64,000 nucleotides of DNA, taken from NCBI GenBank assembly GCA_900541355.1, contig UQJU01000001.1, forward strand, positions 1-64,000, in the 5' to 3' direction. This document shows, one piece after another, positions 49,297 through 57,203 of the stretch. The first letter of the stretch is position 1, and each line of letters starts with the position of its first letter. Source of the DNA: Candidatus Avelusimicrobium fimicolum (lineage in GTDB: Bacteria; Elusimicrobiota; Elusimicrobia; Elusimicrobiales; Elusimicrobiaceae). The position numbers were made by a program, and so were the translations under genes. The notes beneath the pieces are model-generated. The model saw only the letters and a list, made by a program, of their open reading frames with translations, was not told where the DNA came from and searched no databases.

Positions 49297-51878
49297 AAAT
49301 TGGCTCCACAGCATTTTTTGTATTTTTTACCACTTCCGCACGGGCACGGGTCGTTACGCCCGATATGTTTGGGCGTTTGCTCCGTCTGATTGGCGGCGGC
49401 AGAAGCCTGCGCCTGTTGGGCCGGGGTCCGGCGGGGAGGCAGTTGCAAGCGGAAAATATAACTGACCATTAAGTCGCGCACGCGGTTTAACATAGCGGAA
49501 TACAATTTATAGGATTCCTTTTGATATTCAATAAGCGGGTCCTTTTGGGCGTATCCGCGCAAACTAACGCTGTTTTGCAACTGGTCCAATTCGTACAGGT
49601 TTTGCTTCCAGGCATTATCAATAATTTGCAGTAAAAGCATCCTTTCAATTTCCGCAAAGTTAACGCCTTGTTCGGCAAAGTACAGCACGCGGGCGTGGTA
49701 CAAATCCTTCACCTGTGCCATAATCTCATCCACCAACTGGTCGTGCGATTTTCGCCCGACATTTTCGGCAGTAAAGTGGAATTCGCCGGGAAAGAAATTG
49801 CGCAAACCGACGTTTAACGCCTCAAAATCACAGCGCTGCGGGTGGGAATAATTGTAATATTGTTCAACCAATTCATCTACAATTTCTTCCATCATCTGCA
49901 TTGTTTTATCGGTCATATCCGCGCCGTCTAAAATAGCGTTTCTTAAACCGTAAATGGCGGTGCGCTGTTGGTTCATTACTTTATCGTAATCCAACAGTTG
50001 CTTGCGGATATCAAAGTTGCGGCCTTCCACCATACGCTGCGCCCCTTCAATTTGACGCGTCATCAGGCGCGATTCAATGGCTTCGCCCTCTTTCATACCC
50101 ATTGTGCTGAGTACGGAAGCAATTTTGGTGGTGTTGGCGAATAAGCGCATCAATTCGTCATCAAGCGAAATATAAAAGCGGGAGCAGCCCGGGTCCCCTT
50201 GGCGGGCACAGCGGCCGCGCAACTGGTTATCAATGCGGCGCGATTCGTGGCGTTCGCTGCCGATAACGTGCAAGCCGCCCAATGCCACCACTTCGTCTTG
50301 TTCCTGCTTACTGGCCGGGTTACCGCCCAAAACAATATCCGTACCGCGACCCGCCATATTGGTAGCAATCGTTACCGCCCCTTTGCGCCCTGCCTGGCTG
50401 ATGATTTGGGCTTCCATTTCGTGATATTTGGCATTTAATACCTGGTGCGGAATCCCTTTGGCACGGAGCATATGGCTCAACTTTTCGGATTTTTCAATAG
50501 AGCGCGTACCCACCAGCACCGGGGCGCCCTTCTTCCACAAATCTTCCACCTCGTCCACAATGGCATTAAACTTTTCGCGCTCCGTCAAATACACCAAATC
50601 GGGGTAGTCAATGCGTTTAGAGGGACGGTTCGGGCGGATTTCCACCACGTCCAACTTGTAAATCTGCCAGAACTCATTGGCTTCCGTCATTGCGGTACCC
50701 GTCATACCGGAAAGTTTTTTGTAGAGTTTAAAGAAATTCTGGAACGTAATAGTAGCCAAGGTCTGGTTTTCTTCTTTAATTTGCAAACCTTCTTTGGCCT
50801 CTACCGCTTGGTGCAAGCCGTCGCTCCACCGGCGGCCCGGCATTAAGCGGCCCGTAAATTCATCAACAATAACCACCTCGCCGTCTTTGACCACATAATC
50901 CACGTCGCGTTCGTACAAGTGGTGCGCACGCAGGGCTTGGTTAATGTGGTGAACCCACTCGGACTCCACATCATTATACAGGTTGGACACATTTAAAAAT
51001 TTTTCTGCTTTGGCGATACCCGTATCGGTCAACGTAGCGGTGTGGGCCTTTTCGTCAATAATAGCATCCACGCCTTCGTCCAAGTTAACGCCCTCATACT
51101 TGGCTTTAACTTCGTCCTTTTCCGTAATCATACGGATTTTTAAGGACGGAATTAAGCGGTTGACGATATAATATTTATCGGTGCTTTGTTCGGACGGGCC
51201 GGAAATGATAAGCGGGGTGCGGGCTTCGTCAATCAAAATGGAGTCCACCTCGTCCACAATACAATAGTTCAGCGGGCGCAGGACACGGTCCTCCCGGCTG
51301 ATTACCATGTTGTCACGCAGATAATCAAAACCCAATTCGTTATTGGTTACATAAGTAATGTCCTTGGCGTACATTTCGCGGCGGCTGGCATTATCCATAT
51401 CGTGGTTGATATAGCCCACGGTGAGACCCAAAAATTCGTGAATAGGCCCCATCCATTGGCGGTCGCGGCGTGCCAAATAGTCGTTAACCGTTACCACGTG
51501 CACCCCTTTTCCGGTGAGCGCGTTTAAATAAGAGGGTAACACGGCTACCAAGGTTTTACCTTCCCCGGTGCCCATTTCGGCAATTTTGCCTTGGTGCAAT
51601 ACAATACCGCCCAACATTTGCACATCATACGGACGCAGGCCGATTACTCTTTGCGCAGCCAAGCGCACCACGGCAAAAGCCTCGGGCAACAGTTGGTCCA
51701 AAGTTTCGCCCCGGGCCAAGCGGTCCTTAAACTCTTGGGTTTTGGCTTTTAATTGTTCGTCGGTTAAATGTTCAAATTCAGCGGTGAATTTGTTAGCATC
51801 ATCTACATAGTGTTGAATTTTTTTAAGGTCGCGTTCGCTTTTGGTTCCAAAAATTTTATCAATTACAGTTCTAATCAT
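49293..51878 (-). CDS. secA: Preprotein translocase ATPase SecA
   Basis: An 861-residue motor that drives Sec-dependent export. Walker A GEMGTGEGKTLVA (seen as AEMGTGEGKTLVAVLP), VDEVDSILIDEARTPLIISG, helicase motifs TNMAGRGTDIVLGG and RQGDPGCSRFYISLDD, helical wing and scaffold, and the C-terminal SEC-C zinc site NDPCPCGSGKKYKKCCG that binds SecB or ribosomes. Length is close to normal. First gene of a seven-gene operon. AGGAAA precedes the ATG. Confidence 0.98.
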   Translation of the reverse strand: MIRTVIDKIFGTKSERDLKKIQHYVDDANKFTAEFEHLTDEQLKAKTQEFKDRLARGETLDQLLPEAFAVVRLAAQRVIGLRPYDVQMLGGIVLHQGKIAEMGTGEGKTLVAVLPSYLNALTGKGVHVVTVNDYLARRDRQWMGPIHEFLGLTVGYINHDMDNASRREMYAKDITYVTNNELGFDYLRDNMVISREDRVLRPLNYCIVDEVDSILIDEARTPLIISGPSEQSTDKYYIVNRLIPSLKIRMITEKDEVKAKYEGVNLDEGVDAIIDEKAHTATLTDTGIAKAEKFLNVSNLYNDVESEWVHHINQALRAHHLYERDVDYVVKDGEVVIVDEFTGRLMPGRRWSDGLHQAVEAKEGLQIKEENQTLATITFQNFFKLYKKLSGMTGTAMTEANEFWQIYKLDVVEIRPNRPSKRIDYPDLVYLTEREKFNAIVDEVEDLWKKGAPVLVGTRSIEKSEKLSHMLRAKGIPHQVLNAKYHEMEAQIISQAGRKGAVTIATNMAGRGTDIVLGGNPASKQEQDEVVALGGLHVIGSERHESRRIDNQLRGRCARQGDPGCSRFYISLDDELMRLFANTTKIASVLSTMGMKEGEAIESRLMTRQIEGAQRMVEGRNFDIRKQLLDYDKVMNQQRTAIYGLRNAILDGADMTDKTMQMMEEIVDELVEQYYNYSHPQRCDFEALNVGLRNFFPGEFHFTAENVGRKSHDQLVDEIMAQVKDLYHARVLYFAEQGVNFAEIERMLLLQIIDNAWKQNLYELDQLQNSVSLRGYAQKDPLIEYQKESYKLYSAMLNRVRDLMVSYIFRLQLPPRRTPAQQAQASAAANQTEQTPKHIGRNDPCPCGSGKKYKKCCGANL

Positions 51879-51952
51879 ATTACAAGTTTCCTTTCTTTAA
51901 AAATAGTATAGCAAGACAACATTATCCCGCAAAAGAGCAGGTACGGAAACTG

Positions 51953-52678
51953 TTATTTGGCGACAGGCTTTTTATGGTTGGTTTTTACTTGCAGATTGGA
52001 GGCTTGTTCCGTCTGTAAAGAAGAGGTTTCTTCTGCCGAAACCGATAGTGCGGCCAGCCTTGTTTGCACGCGGACTTGCGCCTGCTGTATATACGCTTGG
52101 GCGGAAGCGGAAATTTGTTCGCCGGAGTCCTTTTTAAGCGATTTGATTTCAGCCTTTACCGCCTTAATTTTGGCCTTTAAAGCCGCAATTTTAGCCGAGC
52201 GGTCCGCGGGAGAAAGGGTTTTATCCTTTTTTATTTGGGACAACTGACGCTTATATTCTTTGGCCTGTTCCTCGCGCAGGTTGACCGTAACCGCCCACAC
52301 GCGGGCCAGCACATCCGACACTTGGCGGGTAAAATATTTATCCGTTGCGGCGGAATCTACCCCGTTTACAGCCGAGAGGAACAAAGTTTCCTCATATTGT
52401 TCGGAAAGCATATGCAAACGGATAGAATTATCAAAATTACGCGCTACGGAAATCAATTCAAAGCGGGATTCCTCCGTATCAGGTGCCTGGTAAGAAACGG
52501 CCAGATTTTCCAACACGGCATTGTAATCCGCATTATTTTTGGCATTTTCCAATACAACAGGATTATATTGGGCAAAAATATCCAATACTTTTTCGCGGTT
52601 GTAGCCGTTGGCATCCTGCTGCGCATACAGCGCAGACGACATAGCAAGCGTGGCTAAAAGAAATAAACTGCGTCTCAT
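51953..52678 (-). CDS. Exported helical protein of unknown function
   Basis: A 241-residue protein with signal peptide MRRSLFLLATLAMSSALYA. The mature part is mostly helical; residues 150-190 form a likely coiled coil of Lys/Ala (QLSQIKKDKTLSPADRSAK, KAKIKAVKAEIKSLKKD). No Cys in the mature part and no domain recognised. Monocistronic with its own start region. Function unknown. Confidence 0.7.
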   Translation of the reverse strand: MRRSLFLLATLAMSSALYAQQDANGYNREKVLDIFAQYNPVVLENAKNNADYNAVLENLAVSYQAPDTEESRFELISVARNFDNSIRLHMLSEQYEETLFLSAVNGVDSAATDKYFTRQVSDVLARVWAVTVNLREEQAKEYKRQLSQIKKDKTLSPADRSAKIAALKAKIKAVKAEIKSLKKDSGEQISASAQAYIQQAQVRVQTRLAALSVSAEETSSLQTEQASNLQVKTNHKKPVAK

Positions 52679-52749
52679 TTTTCCCCCTAAAACAGTACTA
52701 CTTGTATTTTGCTATATATAGGGCGCATAGTCAAGCCCTTTTCCGCCGA

Positions 52750-52789
52750 AAAAGAAAAAATAAACCCGGGACGGTTTTGGCCCCGGGTT
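52750..52789 (-). terminator. Intrinsic terminator
   Basis: Minus-strand AACCCGGGG/CCCGGGTT stem followed by a U-rich run (52750-52764), beyond the stop at 52807. Confidence 0.8.
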
Positions 52790-52806
52790 GATATTAGTTT
52801 TTAAAG

Positions 52807-53277
52807 TTAGCGGGCTGCCGTACGGAAAAAATTTCCCTTTACATTGCGGGCCAACTGTACGCGGCCCAAGGTTTTATCTGCCGCAACCGTTACATTTTTT
52901 GCATTGGGCTTAATGGCACCGTCTGCCGAGCCAAAAATATCCCCTTGTTTTACCACACCCAACTGCCCGTGGTTGTTGATTTGGACTTCCAACTTTAAAT
53001 TGCCGTCCAAATTAGCGGCTAATAAATCTTCTTCTCCCATAGTAAACGCAAGCGGGAACTTCGGGTTTACTACGCGTTTAATGGCTACGGGCACATCCGC
53101 CTCGTTCTTCACGATAATTGCGCAGGAATTGTTATCCGCCTGCGCCATAGACGCCAAGCGCTCCGGCACGGTAACCGTACCCGAGATATTAAAACGCCCT
53201 TCGCTGACGGTTCGCGCCAGGCAGAAAGCGCAAACAACTAAACTGGCGGCCGCAGCCGTAATAAAAATCTTTTTCAT
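52807..53277 (-). CDS. Exported protein resembling the C-terminal domain of CcmI/CycH
   Basis: A 156-residue protein with signal peptide MKKIFITAAAASLVVCAFCLA. The rest reads like the last domain of cytochrome c biogenesis protein CcmI: ISGTVTVPERLASMAQADNN, CAIIVKNEADVPVAIKRVVNPKFP, AFTMGEEDLL, LEVQINNHGQLGVVKQGDIFG. That domain in CcmI is periplasmic and binds apocytochrome. Here it stands alone with no TPR domain and no ccm genes nearby, so it may be a reused fold. The likeness is by pattern only. Confidence 0.55.
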   Translation of the reverse strand: MKKIFITAAAASLVVCAFCLARTVSEGRFNISGTVTVPERLASMAQADNNSCAIIVKNEADVPVAIKRVVNPKFPLAFTMGEEDLLAANLDGNLKLEVQINNHGQLGVVKQGDIFGSADGAIKPNAKNVTVAADKTLGRVQLARNVKGNFFRTAAR

Positions 53278-53331
53278 ACTTATATTTTACCCTTTACTTT
53301 GCCTTTTGACAAGGGGTGTTTCCCCCGCCGG

Positions 53332-53368
53332 ATAAGAAAAGGCCCTTATCAAAAGGGCCTTTTCTTAT
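53332..53368 (-). terminator. Intrinsic terminator of the SH3 gene
   Basis: A 16-bp perfect stem (53332-53347 with 53353-53368) with a 5-base loop, between two minus-strand genes. Confidence 0.85.
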
Positions 53369-53385
53369 GTTCGGGCAAATTCAAC

Positions 53386-53853
53386 TTATTGTTTAAAGAA
53401 ACCCCACAGGTTAGCGTTATATACCCAACCTTTGCAAACGCCGTCTTTGGCCTTTTCGGGTTCATCGGACACTTGAATCCATTTGCCTTTTTTAGCCAAG
53501 TATTTAAAAGGATAACCTTTGGCTACCGTGCAAACGATATCGGCCGAGGCGGAGGGGTCCTTGCGGACGTTTAAATCCACCTTAGCGGACATACCGCCTT
53601 TCGGGCTTAACAAATCAGCTCTGATCCAACCGCTGTAACCTTCAAAATCCTTAATAAGAACCCAACTTTTATCTTCGTTGGTTTTTACCATAATGACAGG
53701 GGTGTATCTCCACGCGTGCCATTTCAAAGCGCATTTCGTACCCGCGCAGGTGCGGATGTTGGCTCTTTTAGCATTGATGCTGGCATACTTTTGGGCGAAA
53801 ACAGGAGCGCTCACAAAAAGCACGAGCATAGCCAAAGCAATAATTTTTTTCAT
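53386..53853 (-). CDS. Exported protein with two bacterial SH3 domains
   Basis: A 155-residue protein with signal peptide MKKIIALAMLVLFVSAPVFA. Two SH3b units follow: the first around KRANIRTCAGTKCALKW with YSGWIRADLL, the second around VDLNVRKDPSASADIV with GKWIQVSD and KGWVYNANLWG. Such domains bind wall peptides or other proteins in the periplasm. Paired Cys (TCAGTKC) may form a disulfide. Short, no catalytic domain, so it may be a wall-binding or adaptor protein. Confidence 0.85.
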   Translation of the reverse strand: MKKIIALAMLVLFVSAPVFAQKYASINAKRANIRTCAGTKCALKWHAWRYTPVIMVKTNEDKSWVLIKDFEGYSGWIRADLLSPKGGMSAKVDLNVRKDPSASADIVCTVAKGYPFKYLAKKGKWIQVSDEPEKAKDGVCKGWVYNANLWGFFKQ

Positions 53854-54002
53854 ATTTCTTCTTTCTCCTATAAAGGGCGAACTAAAAAATCTCTACACAA
53901 AGAGTATAGCAATACTGCCCGAAACTTTGCAAGTTTTTTCTTACCGGGGCAGCCTCCAAAAAAGATATAATAAAGAAGATAAATAAACCTTTGGAGAATA
54001 TT

Positions 54003-54227
54003 ATGAAAGAACAAGTCCAACAAGTAATTGACGATATCCGCCCCATTTTGCAAGCCGACGGAGGCGATATCCAACTGATTAGTGTAGATGAAAAAACCGG
54101 TATTGTTACCGTAGGCTTACACGGCCGTTGCGGCAGTTGCCCGCACGCCCAAATGACGCTGCAAGCCGTTGTGGAACGCAAAATTAAAGAAATCGTCCCC
54201 GGAGTAACCGCGGTGGAACGCGTTTAA
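54003..54227 (+). CDS. Nfu-type iron-sulfur cluster carrier
   Basis: A 74-residue protein equal to the NifU C-terminal (Nfu) domain: VIDDIRPILQADGGDIQLISV, GRCGSCPHAQMTLQ with the CxxC pair that holds a shared 4Fe-4S cluster in a dimer, and KEIVPGVTAVERV. It passes clusters to apoproteins. Start at ATG 54003 with GGAG six bases upstream. It overlaps the PHP gene by one base (TAATG). Confidence 0.93.
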   Translation: MKEQVQQVIDDIRPILQADGGDIQLISVDEKTGIVTVGLHGRCGSCPHAQMTLQAVVERKIKEIVPGVTAVERV

Positions 54228-55042
54228 TGCCGAAGATAGATTTGCATACACACTCCGATTTTTCGGACGGAACTTGTACCCCGGAAGAAGTGGTTCACGC
54301 TGCTTTAAAAGCCGGGGTTTCCGTTTATGCGTTGACCGACCACGACACAACTGACGGAGTGCTCCGCGCACAAAAAGTGTGCGGAGAACACCGCATCTTC
54401 TTTACCCCGGGGGTAGAAATCAGCACCCGGGAACACGACCACTTGCATTTTACCGGATATAATATTGATTTGGAAAATGCGGAATTTCAAGCCTTTTTGG
54501 CACAGAACCGCCAAAACCGCCGGGAACGTATCCGCAAAATCATACAACAATTAATCGCTGCCGGGGTGGATATTACGGAAGATGAAGTTTTTTCCCGCGC
54601 CCCAAACACCGTTTCCCGCGCACACGTGGCCGATGCACTAAAAGCCAAGGGCATTGTTCCCAGCCGCCAAGAAGGCTTCCGCCGCTATTTAGTGCCCGGA
54701 CAACCCGGCTATGTGCCGTCTGCCGGGGTAACCGCCATTGAGGCTATACAACACATCAAGCGCGCAGGAGGTATGCCTGTTATTGCACACCCGGGTATTG
54801 TGTCTGAGCATTGGAACTTCCCGGCTTGGACCGAAGCCGGCTTGGAAGGCGTGGAGGTCTTTTATCCGGCCCACACCTTTACAATGAAACAAGACCTGCT
54901 GGCTATTACCCGCAAATACGGCCTTTTGGCTACTGCCGGGTCCGATTACCACGGCCCGCGCGCCGGCCGCATTACCACCCCCGGCATGCAAATTCCGCAG
55001 CCGCATTACGACAAACTGCTCCGCAGATTATTTAACCGTTAA
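54227..55042 (+). CDS. PHP-domain phosphoesterase (RNase AM / TrpH-like)
   Basis: A 271-residue PHP protein. Metal ligands in DLHTHSDFSDG (residues 4-14), TDHDTTDG, PGVEIST, VIAHPGI and SDYHGP follow the PHP order. The family contains 5'-3' exonucleases acting on short RNA (RNase AM) and nucleotide phosphatases. It is joined to nfu upstream and has the sulfate-type transporter gene 6 bases downstream, so the three likely form an operon. Substrate not determined. Confidence 0.9.
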   Translation: MPKIDLHTHSDFSDGTCTPEEVVHAALKAGVSVYALTDHDTTDGVLRAQKVCGEHRIFFTPGVEISTREHDHLHFTGYNIDLENAEFQAFLAQNRQNRRERIRKIIQQLIAAGVDITEDEVFSRAPNTVSRAHVADALKAKGIVPSRQEGFRRYLVPGQPGYVPSAGVTAIEAIQHIKRAGGMPVIAHPGIVSEHWNFPAWTEAGLEGVEVFYPAHTFTMKQDLLAITRKYGLLATAGSDYHGPRAGRITTPGMQIPQPHYDKLLRRLFNR

Positions 55043-55048
55043 ACTATT

Positions 55049-56728
55049 ATGAACTTACTCCCTAAATTGGTTACGCTTTGGCGCAACCACCCCGAAGAAT
55101 TTACCCCCAAACGTATGTGTAAAGATATTACGTCCGGGCTGGTAGTGGCTTGCGTGGCCCTGCCTCTGTCTATTGCCTTGGCTATCGCCTCCGGTGTTAC
55201 GCCTGAAAAGGGCCTTTTAACCGCTATTGTAGCCGGGTTTTTAATCTCCCTCCTGGGCGGCTCCCGCGTGCAAATCGGCGGGCCGACGGGCGCATTTGTG
55301 GTTATTGTCTATGGTATCATCCAAGAGTTTGGGCTTTCCGGCCTTTTAACCGCTACTCTAATGGCGGGCATTTTTTTGATGTTAATGGGCCTTTTTAAAT
55401 TCGGTGCGTTCATCAAGTTTATTCCTTACCCCGTAACTACCGGGTTTACCAGCGGTATTGCCGTGGTGCTTTTTTCCACGCAAATCAATGACTTTTTGGG
55501 CCTTCATTTGACCGATATCCCCAGCGACTTTTTTGCCAAATGGAATATGTATTTTCACCATTTATCCGCGGTGAATTGGGAAACCTTGGCTGTCGGTCTT
55601 TTAACCTTGGCTATTATCATTTTTTGGCCTAAAAAGTGGAAGGCGCTGCCCGGCTCTTTGGCAGCCCTTATCATTACTACTTTGGTGGTGAAGTTTGCAC
55701 ATTTAGAAGTGGCGACGATTACCTCCACTTTCGGCGCGGTGGACAGCACCTTGGTTTGGCCCCATATGCCGGGCGAAATTACGCTGGCTACCATTAAAAA
55801 ACTGCTGCCCGCCTCTTTGACGATTGCTTTTTTGGCCGGAATTGAAAGTTTGCTTTCTGCCGTTGTGGCGGATGGTATGATTGGCAAAAAGCACCGCTCC
55901 AATATGGAACTGATTGCCACGGGTGCCGCCAATGTGGCGGCAGCTTTATTCGGCGGCTTACCTGCCACGGGTGCGATTGCCCGAACAGCCACTAACATTG
56001 AAAACGGCGGACGTACGCCTATTGCCGGTATGGCACACGCTATTTTCCTGCTGATTATGATGCTGTGCTTAATGCAATATATTGGCCTGATTCCGATGAC
56101 ATCCTTAGCCGCCATTTTGTTTATGGTGGCCTACCGTATGAGCGGTTGGCGGGCCTTCCGCGCTTTATTCAAGGCCCCGGCAAGCGATGTGGCCATTTTG
56201 CTCGTTACCTTCGGTTTGACTGTGGCGGCCGATTTGGTGGTAGCCATTGAGTTCGGCCTCGTTTTGGCGGCAGTACTCTTTATGAAGCGGATGAGCGACG
56301 TATATCAAATCAAGAATATGGATGATGATATTTTTGATGAAGTTCACCAAAAGGACGATATTGATACCAAAATTATTACACACAATGTAAGCGTGTACGA
56401 AATCAACGGTCCGTTCTTCTTCGGGGCGGCAAATGTATTTGTAGATTCCTTAGAAAATCACAAAGAGTGCAAGGTGCTTATCTTGCGTATGCGTAGCGTA
56501 CCCGCGATGGACGCCACCGGTTTTCACGCGTTGGAAAGTATCTTTAACAGTTGCCAAAAAGACGGCGTGCAACTGATTCTCTCGCACGTCCAAAAACCTG
56601 TGTTAAAAACCTTGGAGAAATACGGGTTCATCAAACGATTAGGCAAAGACCATATTTGCAAAAATATTGATATTTCCCTCATGCGTGCCGAGTCTATTGT
56701 CAGCGGACGCCAGCATTTCCTAGAATAG
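55049..56728 (+). CDS. SulP-family anion transporter with STAS domain
   Basis: A 559-residue membrane protein. About ten to twelve helices include DITSGLVVACVALPLSIALA, GGSRVQIGGPTGAFVVIV, GIESLLSAVVADGMIGKKH and GLPATGAIARTATNI, standard SulP motifs. Residues about 440-545 form the cytoplasmic STAS domain with VPAMDATGFHALE, the phosphorylatable-loop region. Family members carry sulfate, bicarbonate or dicarboxylates; the substrate is not predictable here. Its transcript ends in the 88-bp terminator array. Confidence 0.93.
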   Translation: MNLLPKLVTLWRNHPEEFTPKRMCKDITSGLVVACVALPLSIALAIASGVTPEKGLLTAIVAGFLISLLGGSRVQIGGPTGAFVVIVYGIIQEFGLSGLLTATLMAGIFLMLMGLFKFGAFIKFIPYPVTTGFTSGIAVVLFSTQINDFLGLHLTDIPSDFFAKWNMYFHHLSAVNWETLAVGLLTLAIIIFWPKKWKALPGSLAALIITTLVVKFAHLEVATITSTFGAVDSTLVWPHMPGEITLATIKKLLPASLTIAFLAGIESLLSAVVADGMIGKKHRSNMELIATGAANVAAALFGGLPATGAIARTATNIENGGRTPIAGMAHAIFLLIMMLCLMQYIGLIPMTSLAAILFMVAYRMSGWRAFRALFKAPASDVAILLVTFGLTVAADLVVAIEFGLVLAAVLFMKRMSDVYQIKNMDDDIFDEVHQKDDIDTKIITHNVSVYEINGPFFFGAANVFVDSLENHKECKVLILRMRSVPAMDATGFHALESIFNSCQKDGVQLILSHVQKPVLKTLEKYGFIKRLGKDHICKNIDISLMRAESIVSGRQHFLE

Positions 56729-56732
56729 CCCT

Positions 56733-57034
56733 GCGGGCGGCAGATTTTCCGCACTCTATTGAATAATTGAGCGACGCTGTTTGCAGGGTCGCTCTTTTCT
56801 TGCCCAAAGCACAACATCTTGCGGGCGGCATATATTCCGCACTCTATTGAATAATTGAGCGACTCTGTTTGCAGGGTCGCTCTTTTTTTGCCCAAAGCGC
56901 AACATCTTGCGGGCGGCAGGCTTTCCGCACCCTACTGAATAATTGAGCGACGCTGTTTGCAGGGTCGCTCTTTTCTTGCCCGAAGCGCAACATCTTGCGA
57001 GCGGCAGGCTTTCCGCACCCAGTTGATTAATTGG
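56733..57034 (+). repeat. 88-bp tandem repeat, 3.4 copies, each with a terminator
   Basis: Copies begin at 56733, 56821, 56909 and (partial) 56997, exactly 88 bp apart and differing by a few bases. Each of the three full copies includes GAGCGAC and GTCGCTC facing each other over 12 bases, followed by a T run (56769-56794, 56857-56882, 56945-56970 plus tails), i.e. three successive intrinsic terminators after the SulP gene. The rest of the 475-base gap holds a degenerate palindrome at 57080-57107 and the terminator at 57147. Confidence 0.9.
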
Positions 57035-57079
57035 ACAACACTCTTTTGTTAATGTTGCAAATTAACACACAGGCAACGA

Positions 57080-57107
57080 CAAAATCTGGATAAAAACTTC
57101 CGGAATA
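57080..57107 (-). repeat. Degenerate GTCAT-type palindrome, element 11
   Basis: Minus-strand GTT-ATTCCGGA-loop-TCCAGAT resembles the family but has lost end and stem matches. Confidence 0.4.
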
Positions 57108-57146
57108 ACAACAAAAGGACAAGGGTGATAATTTCGTATAGGTATA

Positions 57147-57184
57147 AAATTAAAAGCCCCGGGCACTAAAAATACCCGGGGCGT
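57147..57184 (-). terminator. Intrinsic terminator of the 1251-residue gene
   Basis: Minus-strand GCCCCGGG/CCCGGGGC stem (57157-57164 with 57176-57183) followed by U-rich sequence. Confidence 0.85.
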
Positions 57185-57203
57185 TATTCTAAAATTTACC
57201 TTA

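Noticed and set aside
56524..56895. 123-codon minus-strand open frame across the tandem repeats
   Set aside because: It is made of the terminator repeats and the antisense of SulP; no start signal.
56733..57034. CRISPR array
   Set aside because: The whole 88-bp unit is repeated without variable spacers, and no cas genes are near.
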